In this document: positions 17,586 to 24,779 of the stretch, one piece after another
How the letters are laid out: each line of letters starts with the position of its first letter
Numbering within the stretch: position 1 is the first letter of the stretch
The notes under the pieces: generated by a model
What the model was told of the DNA's origin: nothing
Database searches by the model: none
The model's input: only the letters and a program-made list of their open reading frames with translations
Position numbers and translations under genes: made by a program
Assembly: GCA_016182905.1 (NCBI GenBank)
Contig: JACPFR010000027.1
Location: 1 to 64,000 of the forward strand
DNA: 64,000 nt
Source of the DNA: Elusimicrobiota bacterium
GTDB lineage: Bacteria; Elusimicrobiota; Elusimicrobia; UBA1565; UBA9628
Reading direction: 5' to 3'

Positions 17586-18635
17586 ATGCGACGTTTGTCC
17601 TTCTGGCTTCCGCGCCTTTGGGGCGCTTTAATGGCGGCTTGGTTCGCGTGGTTCGGCGCCTTCGCCGCCGGACCGCGTTCCTTCGCGAAGAGCCGGCTGA
17701 ACCTCTTGGGCGCGCCGGGATCCGAGCCCAACTTCACGCTTCCGCTGTTCCCGGTCACCGTCGAGATCCTCGACAAGACCGAGAACGGACCCCGTTCGGA
17801 CGGACTTTGCTCCTCGGCGACCCTGAGAGAACGGCTTCATCGCCGCGCGTTCCTGTGGCTTGCGGGCGACCCCGCGGTGACATGGCGCGCCGACCTGATC
17901 CTGGAGTGCCGCGACCTTCAGGGAGAAGGCAAGGTGCACGTCGCTCTTTTTTGGCCCGATAGGCAGAAGATCTACGGGTTCAAGGTGCCGCGCATCGGCG
18001 GCTCGGACGGCGACGACCTGGCCTCGCGCACCATCGCCATCAATCTGGCGATGAACGAGGAGAAGGTGGCCGCCCCGGCGCTGACCGCCTTCATGGCGGC
18101 CAACCTCCGGCACTTCACGGAGGAGGGCGCCCGTAAGCTCCAAGAGGGCGCCTGGGACGAGGCCGCCGAGCTTCTGCACCTGGCTCTGGAGAGCCCCGTC
18201 GAGCCGCCGGCGCTCTACTTCGGGCTCGCGAAGGCGTACGCCGGGCTGGGCTTGGCCGATCAAGCCTACTGGTATTTCGCCGCCTACCTGGAGTCGTCAC
18301 GTCAGGATCCGGAGGACGTCGCCGACAAGGCCCGGGAGGTCCTGAAGGCGATCGCCGACGCGCCGGCTCGCGCGCCGCGCGACGGCGAGATCGCGGGCCG
18401 CTGGCGGGCCGCCGCCGGCGCGGAGGACTGGAACGACGCCCTCGTTCTCCAGAAGACCCTCGCTCTGGAGACTCCCTGGGACGAGGCGCTCTACCAGAGG
18501 ACGGCGGACGCCTATCAGAAGCTCGGCTGGAGCGCGCTCGAGGACAACTGGCGCCGCCGTCAGAAAGGGGCGCGAAGCGTGAACACGGGCCGGGCCCGCA
18601 TGGAAAGGCTCCAGCAGCTGGTCGCCGCCCCATGA
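17586..18635 (+). CDS. TPR-containing envelope protein
   Basis: 349 residues. Hydrophobic N-terminus (LWGALMAAWFAWFGAFAAG) is a signal peptide or anchor. Residues about 50-170 form an alpha/beta domain (FPVTVEILDKTENG, VHVALFWPDRQKIYGFKVP). From about 175, helical repeats of tetratricopeptide type (EGAWDEAAELLHLALESP, PALYFGLAKAYAGLGLADQAYWYFAAYLE) are followed by a last helical pair. TPR domains mediate protein-protein contacts. Overlaps the next gene by ATGA, so the two products are probably made together. Role unknown. Confidence 0.8.
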   Translation: MRRLSFWLPRLWGALMAAWFAWFGAFAAGPRSFAKSRLNLLGAPGSEPNFTLPLFPVTVEILDKTENGPRSDGLCSSATLRERLHRRAFLWLAGDPAVTWRADLILECRDLQGEGKVHVALFWPDRQKIYGFKVPRIGGSDGDDLASRTIAINLAMNEEKVAAPALTAFMAANLRHFTEEGARKLQEGAWDEAAELLHLALESPVEPPALYFGLAKAYAGLGLADQAYWYFAAYLESSRQDPEDVADKAREVLKAIADAPARAPRDGEIAGRWRAAAGAEDWNDALVLQKTLALETPWDEALYQRTADAYQKLGWSALEDNWRRRQKGARSVNTGRARMERLQQLVAAP

Positions 18636-19381
18636 ATCCGCGAGGGGCCGCGGCGACGCTGATCGTCGCCGGCGCCTTGCTTCCGGCGAGCGCGGGCGCC
18701 GTCGTGTGGAAAGGGGAGCTTTTCGACTTCGAGGCCGGCCACGCCTACGTCGGCTTCCGCCTCCTGGACTTGGCGATCTATGAGCCGGTCACGGGCTTGG
18801 GCATCGGGACCAATCCTTTCGAGGTCAAGCGCAAGGGCTGGGACGTGCGCCGGCCGGGAAGGCCGGACGCGTCGGGCCACAACATCGTCACGATCGCTCC
18901 GATCAACCTTTACGCCATCGTCTACAGCCGGGAAGGCGAGCCCGCGATGTTCTCCGATTATTGGGGGTCGCTGACCCTTCAGCGGGTCGAGCTGTTCGCG
19001 AGCTACTCGAACTGGTCCAGCCTCGGGGACTTCACCGAGGTCGGCACGGACATCCTGGGCGAGCGGACCCGCGTCCCCGTGGAGGGCTCCGTGCCCGCGC
19101 GGATGATCAACACGGGCGTCCGCTGGGACTACGGCAAGTACGTGGCGGCCCGCATCGGGCGCCTCGAGCTGAAGACCAGGCGCTCCGGCCCGTTCCTCGA
19201 GCGCTATTCGGCGCAGTGGTACGCGGCCGGACAGGTGTACTTCGGCGCGACCTTCGGGACCAAGGACGACTTCGCCGGCGGCGGCCTCTACCACCTCGCC
19301 CGCAGCGGCTGGGCGGGGCTCAAGCATCTCCTCCGGTGCCGCGGCTGGCGCTGCACGGTCGAGGAAGACCCCGATCCCTAA
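18632..19381 (+). CDS. Exported protein of unknown function
   Basis: 249 residues; ATG 18632 overlaps the previous stop (ATGA). Signal peptide to about residue 22 (ASAGA). The remainder is rich in aromatic, alternating segments (VGFRLLDLAIYEPVTG, LYAIVYSREG, SAQWYAAGQVYFGATFG), compatible with beta structure at the outer membrane. Cys pair CRGWRC near the C-terminus. Family not recognised. Its stop overlaps the stop of the convergent minus-strand gene. Confidence 0.75.
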   Translation: MNPRGAAATLIVAGALLPASAGAVVWKGELFDFEAGHAYVGFRLLDLAIYEPVTGLGIGTNPFEVKRKGWDVRRPGRPDASGHNIVTIAPINLYAIVYSREGEPAMFSDYWGSLTLQRVELFASYSNWSSLGDFTEVGTDILGERTRVPVEGSVPARMINTGVRWDYGKYVAARIGRLELKTRRSGPFLERYSAQWYAAGQVYFGATFGTKDDFAGGGLYHLARSGWAGLKHLLRCRGWRCTVEEDPDP

Positions 19382-19977
19382 GGCGCCTTCGGCCTGGGTG
19401 CCTCCATATCGCGCATGTCCTCGACGTCCTGGGCGGCGGCGCCGCTGAGGATTCGGTCGATGTACTTCCTATCCTCGTCCGATTTGACGACGGTTTTCGC
19501 TTTTTTGAGGAACGCGATCACCGCGGGGTCTTTGTAGTTCTCCTGCAAAGTCGTGTTCCATTCCAGCGTCGGGAAGGCCGCGGTCTGGAAGACATTCGGC
19601 GAGACTTTCTCGGTCTTCAAAAGTCCGAGAACCCCGTCCAGGAACTTGAGGTAGTCCGGGGTCTTCAGCCTCTGCATGGAATACGCGGCGATGAGCTTGC
19701 GCGTGTCGGAGACATCCGGGCTCTTGAGGAACTCGAGCGAGTCCTCGACGTATGTCTTCGGATCCTTGTAGACCTGCAGAAAGTCGGGAGAGCGGAACAG
19801 GTCGGAGGGGGCCGTCAAGTCGACGACCTTCTTCTCGATCCGGCTCATCCTGTCGCGGAACATGGTCTGCGGCGAGACGGCCTTCACCTTCGCGGAGAAG
19901 GCAGGCGGGCACGCCAGACCGAGTATAGCAACCAGGACGACGCGGCAGGCTATAGTCCGTTTCATAGACATTCTCAT
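19378..19977 (-). CDS. Small secreted helical protein
   Basis: 199 residues. ATG 19977 overlaps the stop of the upstream amidase gene as ATGA; internal ATGs at codons 3 and 5 are possible starts. Signal peptide (RVVLVAILGLACPPAFSA), then a HEAT-like helical region with repeated YKDP/FLKSPD phrases (QVYKDPKTYVEDSLEFLKSP, PDYLKFLDGVLGLLKTEKV, NYKDPAVIAFLKKAK). Probably periplasmic. Translationally coupled to the CHAP-like amidase; may be its partner or regulator (inference). Confidence 0.75.
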   Translation of the reverse strand: MRMSMKRTIACRVVLVAILGLACPPAFSAKVKAVSPQTMFRDRMSRIEKKVVDLTAPSDLFRSPDFLQVYKDPKTYVEDSLEFLKSPDVSDTRKLIAAYSMQRLKTPDYLKFLDGVLGLLKTEKVSPNVFQTAAFPTLEWNTTLQENYKDPAVIAFLKKAKTVVKSDEDRKYIDRILSGAAAQDVEDMRDMEAPRPKAP

Positions 19978-20822
19978 TCTCCCACGTAACGCCGGAAAGT
20001 AGGGGTGTCTCCTTCACGGAAACCCCAGTCGTTCACGGTGATCCGGCCGCGCACGTCGGCATGGGCGTTGGCCGACGCCGTCCGACGCGGACCCACGACG
20101 ACGCCGCAATGTCCGGTCGCGCCCGGAAGACTGATGGGGGCGGACATCGCGATGATGTCTCCCGGTTTGGGCTCGGCGACGACGGCCCAGCCCGGGATGG
20201 ACACAGCCGGGTTGGCCCAATCGCCCGCCGTGGGCGGGCTGGGGTTCCTATAACCCCTGATGTTAGGCACGACGGCCCCGCCCTCGCGCGCCATCTCCGC
20301 GACGAACAGGTTGCACTTGTTGTGGTTCTTCTTGAACACGCCGCGGACGACAGCTTGCGCCCACAGAAGACTTCCCTTCATGGCGGCCGCTCGCTCGGCG
20401 ATCTTTTGACGGATGAGATCGATCGGCGAGACGGGCGGCTTCTTCGGCGCGGGGAGCGGGGACTTCACGGCGGGCTTCGCGGCCAGCAGAGGGCCCAGAC
20501 CCGCCGCGGTGCGGCGCTCGTCGCGCCAGATGGAGCCGAGGATCTCCCGTCGCTGGTCCTCCTCGCTCCACGCCGGGGGCTGGAGCTGTCGGAAATGCCC
20601 GAGACGGCGGATGGTCTCGGCCCGGCACTCGGGACAGCCGGGCGGCGCCTCGCGTCCGTTGTCGTCGCGGTCCCGCGGGGGGCGGTACGAGTCGCGCGGC
20701 CAGGAGGCGTCGATGCAGCCCGAGGACCGCCCGGCGGCGCGGCACAGCTGGTCCCCCGCGATGCCCGCCGCCGCCGGCAAGGCCAGGAGCGTCGACAACG
20801 CGAACGTCGTCAGCCAGCGCAT
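19974..20822 (-). CDS. Secreted CHAP/NlpC-type cysteine amidase
   Basis: 282 residues. Likely peptidoglycan or peptide amidohydrolase. Signal peptide MRWLTTFALSTLLALPAAA. A Cys-containing region follows (DQLCRAAGRSSGC, PPGCPEC), then a Pro-rich linker. The catalytic-type domain is at about 150-282: HNKCNLFVAEMAREGG (nucleophile Cys), KPGDIIAMSAP, ATGHCGVVVGPR (catalytic His), and VNDWGF near the end. Order and spacing match CHAP/NlpC-P60 enzymes. ATG 20822 lies 7 nt after TAGACT. Coupled to the downstream small secreted protein. Confidence 0.8.
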   Translation of the reverse strand: MRWLTTFALSTLLALPAAAGIAGDQLCRAAGRSSGCIDASWPRDSYRPPRDRDDNGREAPPGCPECRAETIRRLGHFRQLQPPAWSEEDQRREILGSIWRDERRTAAGLGPLLAAKPAVKSPLPAPKKPPVSPIDLIRQKIAERAAAMKGSLLWAQAVVRGVFKKNHNKCNLFVAEMAREGGAVVPNIRGYRNPSPPTAGDWANPAVSIPGWAVVAEPKPGDIIAMSAPISLPGATGHCGVVVGPRRTASANAHADVRGRITVNDWGFREGDTPTFRRYVGE

Positions 20823-20829
20823 GGCCGCT

Positions 20830-20835
20830 AGTCTA
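20830..20835 (-). promoter_or_regulatory. -10 box TAGACT, leaderless start of the amidase
   Basis: TAGACT, AGCGGCC (7 nt), ATG 20822; no ribosome-binding purine tract. Confidence 0.55.
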
Positions 20836-20852
20836 CTAGACGAGCGGGGTGC

Positions 20853-22121
20853 TTACAAGCTCGCAGCCTTCAGCGCGGCTTCGATCGCGTCGCAGGCAAG
20901 CTCCACGCCGTTCTCGGCCCGAATGGCGGTCCCGACGCGAGCCGCCTCCGTCTTGATGCCGTCGTCGTCCAAAAGCCGCGACAAAGTCGCGGCAAGCTCC
21001 CGGCCCGTCGGGTTCCTCCCGTCGAGCGCCTCCCCGACGCCCAGACGGACGATCCGCGCCGCGTTGTCGAACTGGTCGTGCGCGAACGGGACGATCATCT
21101 GCGGGATCCCCGCCCGCAGCGCTTGGGCCGTCGTCCCGATCCCGCCCGAGTGCACGACCGCCGCGCACCTCGGGAACAGGGCGTGATAAGGCGCCGATTC
21201 GAACGCCTCCACGCCTTTGGGCAGATCCGTCAGCTCCTTCGCCGCGGGTCCCGCCAGCAGGACCGCCCTCACGCCGTGCCCTTCGACGGCGGCGGCCGCG
21301 TTGCGGAAGAAGTCGCCCGCGATCATCACGGCGGCGGAGCCGAGCGTGAAGACGACCGGGGGCGTTCCGGCGTTCAAGAAGGACTCCAATCCCGGGTCTA
21401 GCTCCTTGCCGCCGATGTCCGAGTCCAGGAACGGGAACCCGCACGCGAGCGTATTCTCCGGCCAGTCGAGCTGCGGCGGCCCGTACACCGGCGAGAACAG
21501 CGCGAGCGTGCCGTACGGCGAATACTGCCCGTCGAAGACCGGATCCGCTCCGCGCGGAAGCCCGAGGTCCCGGCGCAGGGCGCGCACGGGCTCTCCCCAG
21601 CGCGAGACGGAGAGCTTCGCGAGCGCGAACAGCGCGCGGTGGAACGCTGGGCCCAGCGGCCTCAGGGCGGCGAGCCAGGGCGCGGGCGCCATGACGGGCG
21701 GGTCCTCCGCGGAGAGGAACATCAGCGGCTGCAGCACGACGGACAGCCAGATCATGTTCCTCTTCTCGGCGAGCACCGGCGCCGCGTAGGTCAGGGAGTG
21801 GGAGAGCAGCAGGTCCGCGCCGGCGGCGGCGCGCTCGAGGTCCGCGTAGCTCGCGCGCACGCGCGGCGTCACGATCTCGCGGATGATGACCTCGGGGCCC
21901 CTCACGCGGTCGAGCGCGCGCTCGAGGAGGGCGAGGTCCCCGCGGTCCAGGTCGGGGCGCGCGGGAGCGAAGCTGAGACCGCGGCTCTCGACGTCGCGCC
22001 GGTAGCCCTCCGCCGTCGCGACGACCGGCTCGTGGCCGCGGCGCTTGAGCTCGAGGGCGAGCGCGAGGAAGGGGTTGAGGTCGCCGTACGAGCCGAAGGT
22101 GGCGAGGACGATGCGGGCCAT
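20853..22121 (-). CDS. GT1 (UDP-glycosyltransferase, MGT-type) glycosyltransferase
   Basis: 422 residues, cytoplasmic. Transfers a sugar from a nucleotide donor to a small-molecule or lipid acceptor. GT-B fold: N-terminal ATFGSYGDLNPFLALALEL with the Gly-rich loop of the acceptor domain; C-terminal PVVFTLGSAA and the donor signature AVVHSGGIGTTAQALRAGIP followed by PFAHDQFDNA. Acceptor unknown; relatives glycosylate sterols, polyketides or carotenoids. Start ATG 22121 follows TATTCT by 6 nt. Its promoter region (22122-22171) directly abuts the left end of the insertion sequence. Confidence 0.9.
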   Translation of the reverse strand: MARIVLATFGSYGDLNPFLALALELKRRGHEPVVATAEGYRRDVESRGLSFAPARPDLDRGDLALLERALDRVRGPEVIIREIVTPRVRASYADLERAAAGADLLLSHSLTYAAPVLAEKRNMIWLSVVLQPLMFLSAEDPPVMAPAPWLAALRPLGPAFHRALFALAKLSVSRWGEPVRALRRDLGLPRGADPVFDGQYSPYGTLALFSPVYGPPQLDWPENTLACGFPFLDSDIGGKELDPGLESFLNAGTPPVVFTLGSAAVMIAGDFFRNAAAAVEGHGVRAVLLAGPAAKELTDLPKGVEAFESAPYHALFPRCAAVVHSGGIGTTAQALRAGIPQMIVPFAHDQFDNAARIVRLGVGEALDGRNPTGRELAATLSRLLDDDGIKTEAARVGTAIRAENGVELACDAIEAALKAASL

Positions 22122-22127
22122 GACGTC

Positions 22128-22133
22128 AGAATA
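22128..22133 (-). promoter_or_regulatory. -10 box TATTCT, leaderless start of the glycosyltransferase
   Basis: TATTCT, GACGTC (6 nt), ATG 22121. The -35 region lies near the palindrome arm at 22163-22171, so the insertion changed DNA just upstream of this promoter. Confidence 0.5.
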
Positions 22134-22162
22134 TCAATTTGGCGCCGGGGCGCCGGCGCGGG

Positions 22163-22171
22163 CGCCGACTG
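22163..22171. repeat. Left arm of the palindrome split by the insertion sequence
   Basis: CGCCGACTG. Joined to 23689-23707 it makes a perfect 28-bp palindrome of the same family as 11829-11854 and 41436-41463. The final TG (22170-22171) is the probable core dinucleotide, repeated at 23687-23688. Confidence 0.85.
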
Positions 22172-22255
22172 ATAATCATCTAGAGGTCCCCTCCCCGGGT
22201 TGTGTAGTGTTCGGTTTCCAAGACGGACACAACAAACCCAAGGAGGGAACAACTG

Positions 22256-23275
22256 ATGAAATTATACGCGGCAATCGACCTGCATTCCAACAACAGCGTG
22301 TTGGTGATCTTGGACGAGCGAGATCGCGTCATATACGAGCGGCGCTTGCCAAACGAGCTGCCGGCGATCTTGAACGAGCTCAAGCCGCACCGCAAAAAGG
22401 TCCAGGGCATCGCCGTGGAGTCGACGTACAATTGGTATTGGCTCGTCGATGGTCTCATGGATGCAGGCTATAGCGTCAAGCTGGTCAACACCGCGGCGGT
22501 CAAAAAGTATGACGGTATGAAGTATTCGGGCGACGAGCACGACGCTCGACATTTGGCCCACCTGCTGCGCCTGGGCATCCTGCCGACAGGCTACATCTAC
22601 CCGAAGAAAGAGCGGGCCGTGCGCGACCTGCTGCGCAAGCGCGCCCAGTTGGTGCGTTGTCGCACAGCTCAGATCCTGAGCATTCAAAATCTGGTCACCC
22701 GCAACAGCGGCCATGGGATTGCAGCCAATGATATCCGTGATCTTGATGAAGGGGCGCTCAAAGAACTTTGCGGCGGCAACCAGATGCGGGCGCTGGCCGT
22801 GCAAGGCAACCTGACGGTTCTGCGCTGCCTTGATGAGCAAATCCACGCTCTCGAGCTCGTCGCGCTCAAGCAGGCAAAGCTCAAGCCTCAGTTCGAGAAG
22901 CTTTTGTCGGTCGACGGCATTGGGAATATCCTGGGCATGACCATCATGTACGAAGCCGGGGATATGGAGCGCTTCGCGAAGGTGGGGCAGTTCGCTTCGT
23001 ACGCGCGCTGCGTGAGCAGTTCCCGCTGGAGCAACGGCAAGAAGAAGGGCGAAGGCAACCGCAAGAACGGCAATAAGTATTTGTCGTGGGCCTTCATGGA
23101 GGCGGCCAATTTCGCCATTCGCTACAACGAGCGCATCCGGACTTTTTATCAGCGCAAGCAATCCAAGACCCATCGGATCGTGGCGCTCAAGACAGTGGCT
23201 CATAAATTGGCGCGCGCCTGTTACCACGTGCTCACGGATCAGGTCGAGTTCGATTTAACGAGGGCCTTTGCATGA
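22256..23275 (+). CDS. IS110-family DEDD transposase
   Basis: 339 residues; ATG preceded by AAGGAGGG. RuvC-like DEDD domain: AIDLHSNN (Asp7), GIAVESTYNW (Glu), and GDEHDARHLA (Asp pair). The C-terminal Transposase_20-type part has LLSVDGIGNILGMTIMYEAG (helix-hairpin-helix) and a Ser-rich CVSSSRWSNGKKKGEGN block expected to hold the catalytic serine, then KNGNKYLSWAFMEAA. Length and order are normal for the family and the gene is intact. IS110 enzymes use an RNA encoded in the element's own non-coding end (bridge RNA) to choose target and donor DNA. Confidence 0.95.
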   Translation: MKLYAAIDLHSNNSVLVILDERDRVIYERRLPNELPAILNELKPHRKKVQGIAVESTYNWYWLVDGLMDAGYSVKLVNTAAVKKYDGMKYSGDEHDARHLAHLLRLGILPTGYIYPKKERAVRDLLRKRAQLVRCRTAQILSIQNLVTRNSGHGIAANDIRDLDEGALKELCGGNQMRALAVQGNLTVLRCLDEQIHALELVALKQAKLKPQFEKLLSVDGIGNILGMTIMYEAGDMERFAKVGQFASYARCVSSSRWSNGKKKGEGNRKNGNKYLSWAFMEAANFAIRYNERIRTFYQRKQSKTHRIVALKTVAHKLARACYHVLTDQVEFDLTRAFA

Positions 23276-23283
23276 TTGATTTA

Positions 23284-23600
23284 GGTGGAGCAGATGAGCT
23301 CGGCCGGAAACTGGAATAACCTAGGCGACTGATTAGCCGCCTGCTCCACCGTCGTTTTAAGCGAGACGCCTCGGCCGTGAGCCACGGGAGACTGGATCGA
23401 TGAGAATCGAAGCCAAGAAACTGTGGGCGGCGTAAGCCGCCAAATATTGGACATGGCAGGGTACTAACGGTTTTCTGGGCCCTCGAACGAGGGCAGGGGC
23501 TCGGCAGCGTATCGCCGAAGCCTTGATCCTGATGAGTGTTTGGTGCGGCCTCGTGCCGATGCCATAGAAAAGAGAACCCGGACGCGTGGACGCTGAAACG
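23284..23600 (+). ncRNA. Candidate bridge RNA in the right end of the insertion sequence
   Basis: Non-coding and rich in pairing. GGTGGAGCAG (23284-23293) pairs perfectly with CTGCTCCACC (23341-23350). Hairpins follow at 23426-23441 (GGCGGC/GCCGCC) and 23479-23494 (GCCCTC/GAGGGC), and TCGGCA (23501-23506) pairs with TGCCGA (23554-23559). The first loop contains CCGGAAAC (23304-23311), complementary to the right half of the target, and CGACTG (23326-23331), identical to the left half. The later loop holds ATGAGTG (23532-23538), identical to the element's right end plus core. Boundaries are estimates. Confidence 0.6.
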
Positions 23601-23688
23601 GCGGCAAGGAAGTGGAAGGACAACGGACAACCACACAACCTGTGGCAGGGACGCTATTGCCTATTGACGCGGAAACCTCTAATGAGTG

Positions 23689-23707
23689 TTTCCGGAAACA
23701 GTCGGCG
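23689..23707. repeat. Right part of the palindrome split by the insertion sequence
   Basis: TTTCCGGAAACAGTCGGCG; continues the CGCCGACTG arm at 22163-22171. It ends 12 nt from the stop codon of the minus-strand gene at 23720, so before insertion the palindrome lay just downstream of that gene. Confidence 0.85.
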
Positions 23708-23719
23708 TGAAATCCGTCG

Positions 23720-24772
23720 CTAGCGCGCGTGCGCGAGCTTCGCCAGGTTCTCGAGGCGGGACGCCATCTCCGGCTCGGCCTGCCGGGACGGCGGGTCCTG
23801 GAAGAACAGGGAGAACAGCGCGTAGGAGCCCCAGGAGAGGACGAGCGTGCCCGTGGTCAGCAGGAAGTAGAAGTACTGGTAGCCGAAGCTCGCGAACAGG
23901 CCGAACTGCATGGTCAGGCTCGAGAGCTGGTAGAAGTGCATCATCGTGGAGTGGCTGATGACGCCCGCGCGCCTCATCTTGTTGATCGCCGGGATCAGCG
24001 GGCCGCCGGAGATCATCCCCTGAATTATGTTTATGAAAATGAGGCCCATGCCGTGCCAGGTGTAGACCAGCGGGTTCATCCCCAGCGGGCCGAGCACGAG
24101 GCGGTTGAGGAACTCGAAGAAGCAGAGCTGGACGTAGACGAAGGTGAAATCCCCGAGGTAGGCGGGGCCGACGCGGAGCATGCCGGTCATGCGGCCCAGG
24201 AACCTCATGTAGGTCTGGCCGAAGACGGTGAAGACGGTGTCCTGCAGCTGGTACCAGGTCAGCGCGGCGGCCGCGCGCGCGAGCGCCAGGCCTCCCGTGC
24301 GCACGGGGAGGATCATGAAGACCACGCGCACGACGAGGTTGAGGCCGAAGGTCTTGGTGACCAGGTACATGTAGTCCTGGCGGTTGGGCCGGGTCCAGCA
24401 CTCGCGCAGCAGCGCGGGCGCGCGGCGCAGCATGTCGGGCTTGAACTCGACGAGGCCCCGGGGGCCGTCGCCGCCGGATTTGGCGGCGCCGCTCATCAGC
24501 ACGACGGTGGTGCGGCCGGAGAAGCGGGAGCTGATCGAGCGGGTCAGCGCGCGGTCCTCGGGGGAGCGCTCCGCGGACCCGCCGCCCATGCCCTCGGAGT
24601 AGGTCTTGGTCTCGAACAGCGCGATGACGACGCGCTCCGCGTCGGGCAGCTCGGAGGCGGCGGTGAACCGGGTCGCGGCCTCGGAGGTCTTGGCGTGGAA
24701 GTAATAATAGCCGCGCTCGGTGTCGCTGCGGTCGAGGGCGAGGACGACGAGGTCTTCGGCGGAAAGGGTCAT
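23720..24772 (-). CDS. Polytopic membrane protein, related to the product at 29253-30869
   Basis: 350 residues, no signal peptide. The N-terminal 130 residues are soluble alpha/beta (DLVVLALDRSD, RVVIALFETKTYSEG, TTVVLMSGAAKSG). The C-terminal part has about six membrane segments (LVVRVVFMILPVRTG, FTFVYVQLCFFEFLNRLVLG, GMGLIFINIIQGMISGGPLI). VTKTF, FxQTYMRFLG and the INKMRRAGVISHS region parallel segments of the other membrane protein at the start of this operon (ATKTF, YMQGAGTIYRFL, YAKGSIKRWQHSG), suggesting paralogues. Last gene of the amylase operon, starting 7 nt after the previous stop. Function unknown. Confidence 0.75.
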   Translation of the reverse strand: MTLSAEDLVVLALDRSDTERGYYYFHAKTSEAATRFTAASELPDAERVVIALFETKTYSEGMGGGSAERSPEDRALTRSISSRFSGRTTVVLMSGAAKSGGDGPRGLVEFKPDMLRRAPALLRECWTRPNRQDYMYLVTKTFGLNLVVRVVFMILPVRTGGLALARAAAALTWYQLQDTVFTVFGQTYMRFLGRMTGMLRVGPAYLGDFTFVYVQLCFFEFLNRLVLGPLGMNPLVYTWHGMGLIFINIIQGMISGGPLIPAINKMRRAGVISHSTMMHFYQLSSLTMQFGLFASFGYQYFYFLLTTGTLVLSWGSYALFSLFFQDPPSRQAEPEMASRLENLAKLAHAR

Positions 24773-24779
24773 GCGTGGC

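Larger units (their letters stand above)
22172..23688 (+). mobile_element. IS110-family (IS1111-type) insertion sequence, complete
   Basis: 1517 bp if one TG core is included. Subterminal inverted repeats TCATCTAGAGGT (22176-22187) and, reverse-complemented, TCATTAGAGGT (23675-23685). A second inner inverted pair, GGTTGTGT, lies at 22198-22205 and 23633-23640. One transposase gene, then about 400 bp of non-coding DNA before the right end. TG flanks both ends (22170-22171, 23687-23688) and there is no longer target duplication, as expected for IS110-type recombination. Excising it rebuilds a perfect palindrome. Subterminal repeats and a long right end are features of the IS1111 subgroup. Confidence 0.9.

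Noticed and set aside
22172-23688. Element as an IS3/IS5-type transposon with terminal repeats and target duplication
   Set aside because: The transposase has DEDD and Ser-region features, ends have only TG flanks, and the inverted repeats are subterminal.
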